This document shows positions 33,444 to 33,560 of a stretch of 33,560 nt of DNA, piece after piece. The position numbers and the translations under genes were made by a program. Source of the stretch: a marine bacterium B5-7 (lineage in GTDB: Bacteria; Pseudomonadota; Gammaproteobacteria; Arenicellales; CAJQKF01). The stretch spans positions 1-33,560 of the forward strand of contig BQJD01000040.1 in assembly GCA_021604525.1 (NCBI GenBank). Direction: 5' to 3'. The notes beneath the pieces were generated by a model. That model was given only the letters and a program-made list of their open reading frames with translations, ran no database searches and was not told the DNA's origin. Within the stretch, counting starts at the first letter, position 1. Each line of letters begins with the position of its first letter.

Positions 33444-33560
33444 TTAAACGGTTTGAACTCGATTTACGTAACGATCGGATGCAAACATCACGTCCATAAC
33501 GTCTTTAAACAGCCGCAGAATCCAGGCGCAAAAAGACCGGGCCCGCAGCCAGGCCAGAAC
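33444..33560 (-). CDS. Possible C-terminal end of a gene entering from the right edge
   Basis: The minus-strand frame stays open from the window edge to a TAA at 33446-33444 and gives 38 residues: VLAWLRARSFCAWILRL, then FKDVMDVMFASDRYVNRV and QTV. The balanced composition suggests real coding, but it is too short for family recognition, and the other frames are closed. Confidence 0.3.
   Translation of the reverse strand, partial: VLAWLRARSFCAWILRLFKDVMDVMFASDRYVNRVQTV

Noticed and set aside
1-33560. CRISPR array, tRNA or rRNA genes
   Set aside because: No regularly spaced repeats and no tRNA- or rRNA-like conserved segments were seen on either strand.

Overview
The window looks like a chromosomal stretch of a gammaproteobacterium, or a close relative, with an aerobic heterotrophic and probably aquatic lifestyle. 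This rests on family content (Hg-type MerR/MerT/MerP, heterotetrameric sarcosine oxidase, ATP-type PEP carboxykinase, YqaA, GCS2/RimK pairs) and on gene style. It is an inference, since there is no rRNA or marker gene. I see no tRNA, rRNA, prophage or CRISPR array.

Layout. 1-~145 is the end of an IS256-family element that has cut off a small Tat-signal protein (132-308). 664-948 is a DUF4242 protein. 1169-4510 is a metal island of two convergent mer-like modules: merR-merT-merP-GDCCVxC protein on the + strand, and a divergent merR with a merT-like/HMA/outer-membrane-protein operon on the - strand. Both have textbook MerR promoters and neither has merA. 4660-6255 holds two transporters (EamA, CDF). 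6354-8633 is a MoxR AAA+ ATPase with its VWA-like/metallopeptidase-like partner. 8761-9276 is the wreck of a thiamine operon: an intact TPP riboswitch, the 5' end of thiC and the 3' end of thiE joined by a large deletion. 9267-13807 holds hydroxyacid-oxoacid transhydrogenase, a GNAT, YqaA, a frameshifted DUF3750 gene, LysE and a YciI-like protein. 13898-14782 is a LysR regulator. 14867-18323 is a tightly overlapped operon of C39-like peptidase, RLAN/RimK ATP-grasp ligase and GCS2 ligase, likely a peptide or amide-bond forming system. 18458-18967 is DinB-like. 19052-22084 encodes a 1010-residue kinase/M23/aminotransferase fusion. 22250-23897 holds a small unknown protein, a fluoroacetate-dehalogenase-like hydrolase and a PaaI thioesterase. 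A bidirectional terminator separates these from pckA. 25906-31008 is soxBDAG. The right end holds DUF3095, DUF1801, a small membrane protein and a possible gene fragment.

How it fits together. The mer modules sense and move Hg(II) or a similar soft metal, but the reduction step must lie elsewhere or be absent. Sarcosine oxidase feeds glycine and C1-folate into central metabolism, and PckA links the C4 pool to gluconeogenesis. The thi deletion suggests dependence on outside thiamine or its pyrimidine precursor, unless a second thiC exists.

Most interesting points: the orphan TPP riboswitch over a thiC'-'thiE scar, the kinase-M23-PLP fusion with all three active sites intact, the C39/ATP-grasp/GCS2 operon, and the two reductase-less mer modules, one with an outer-membrane barrel and a nearly leaderless promoter.
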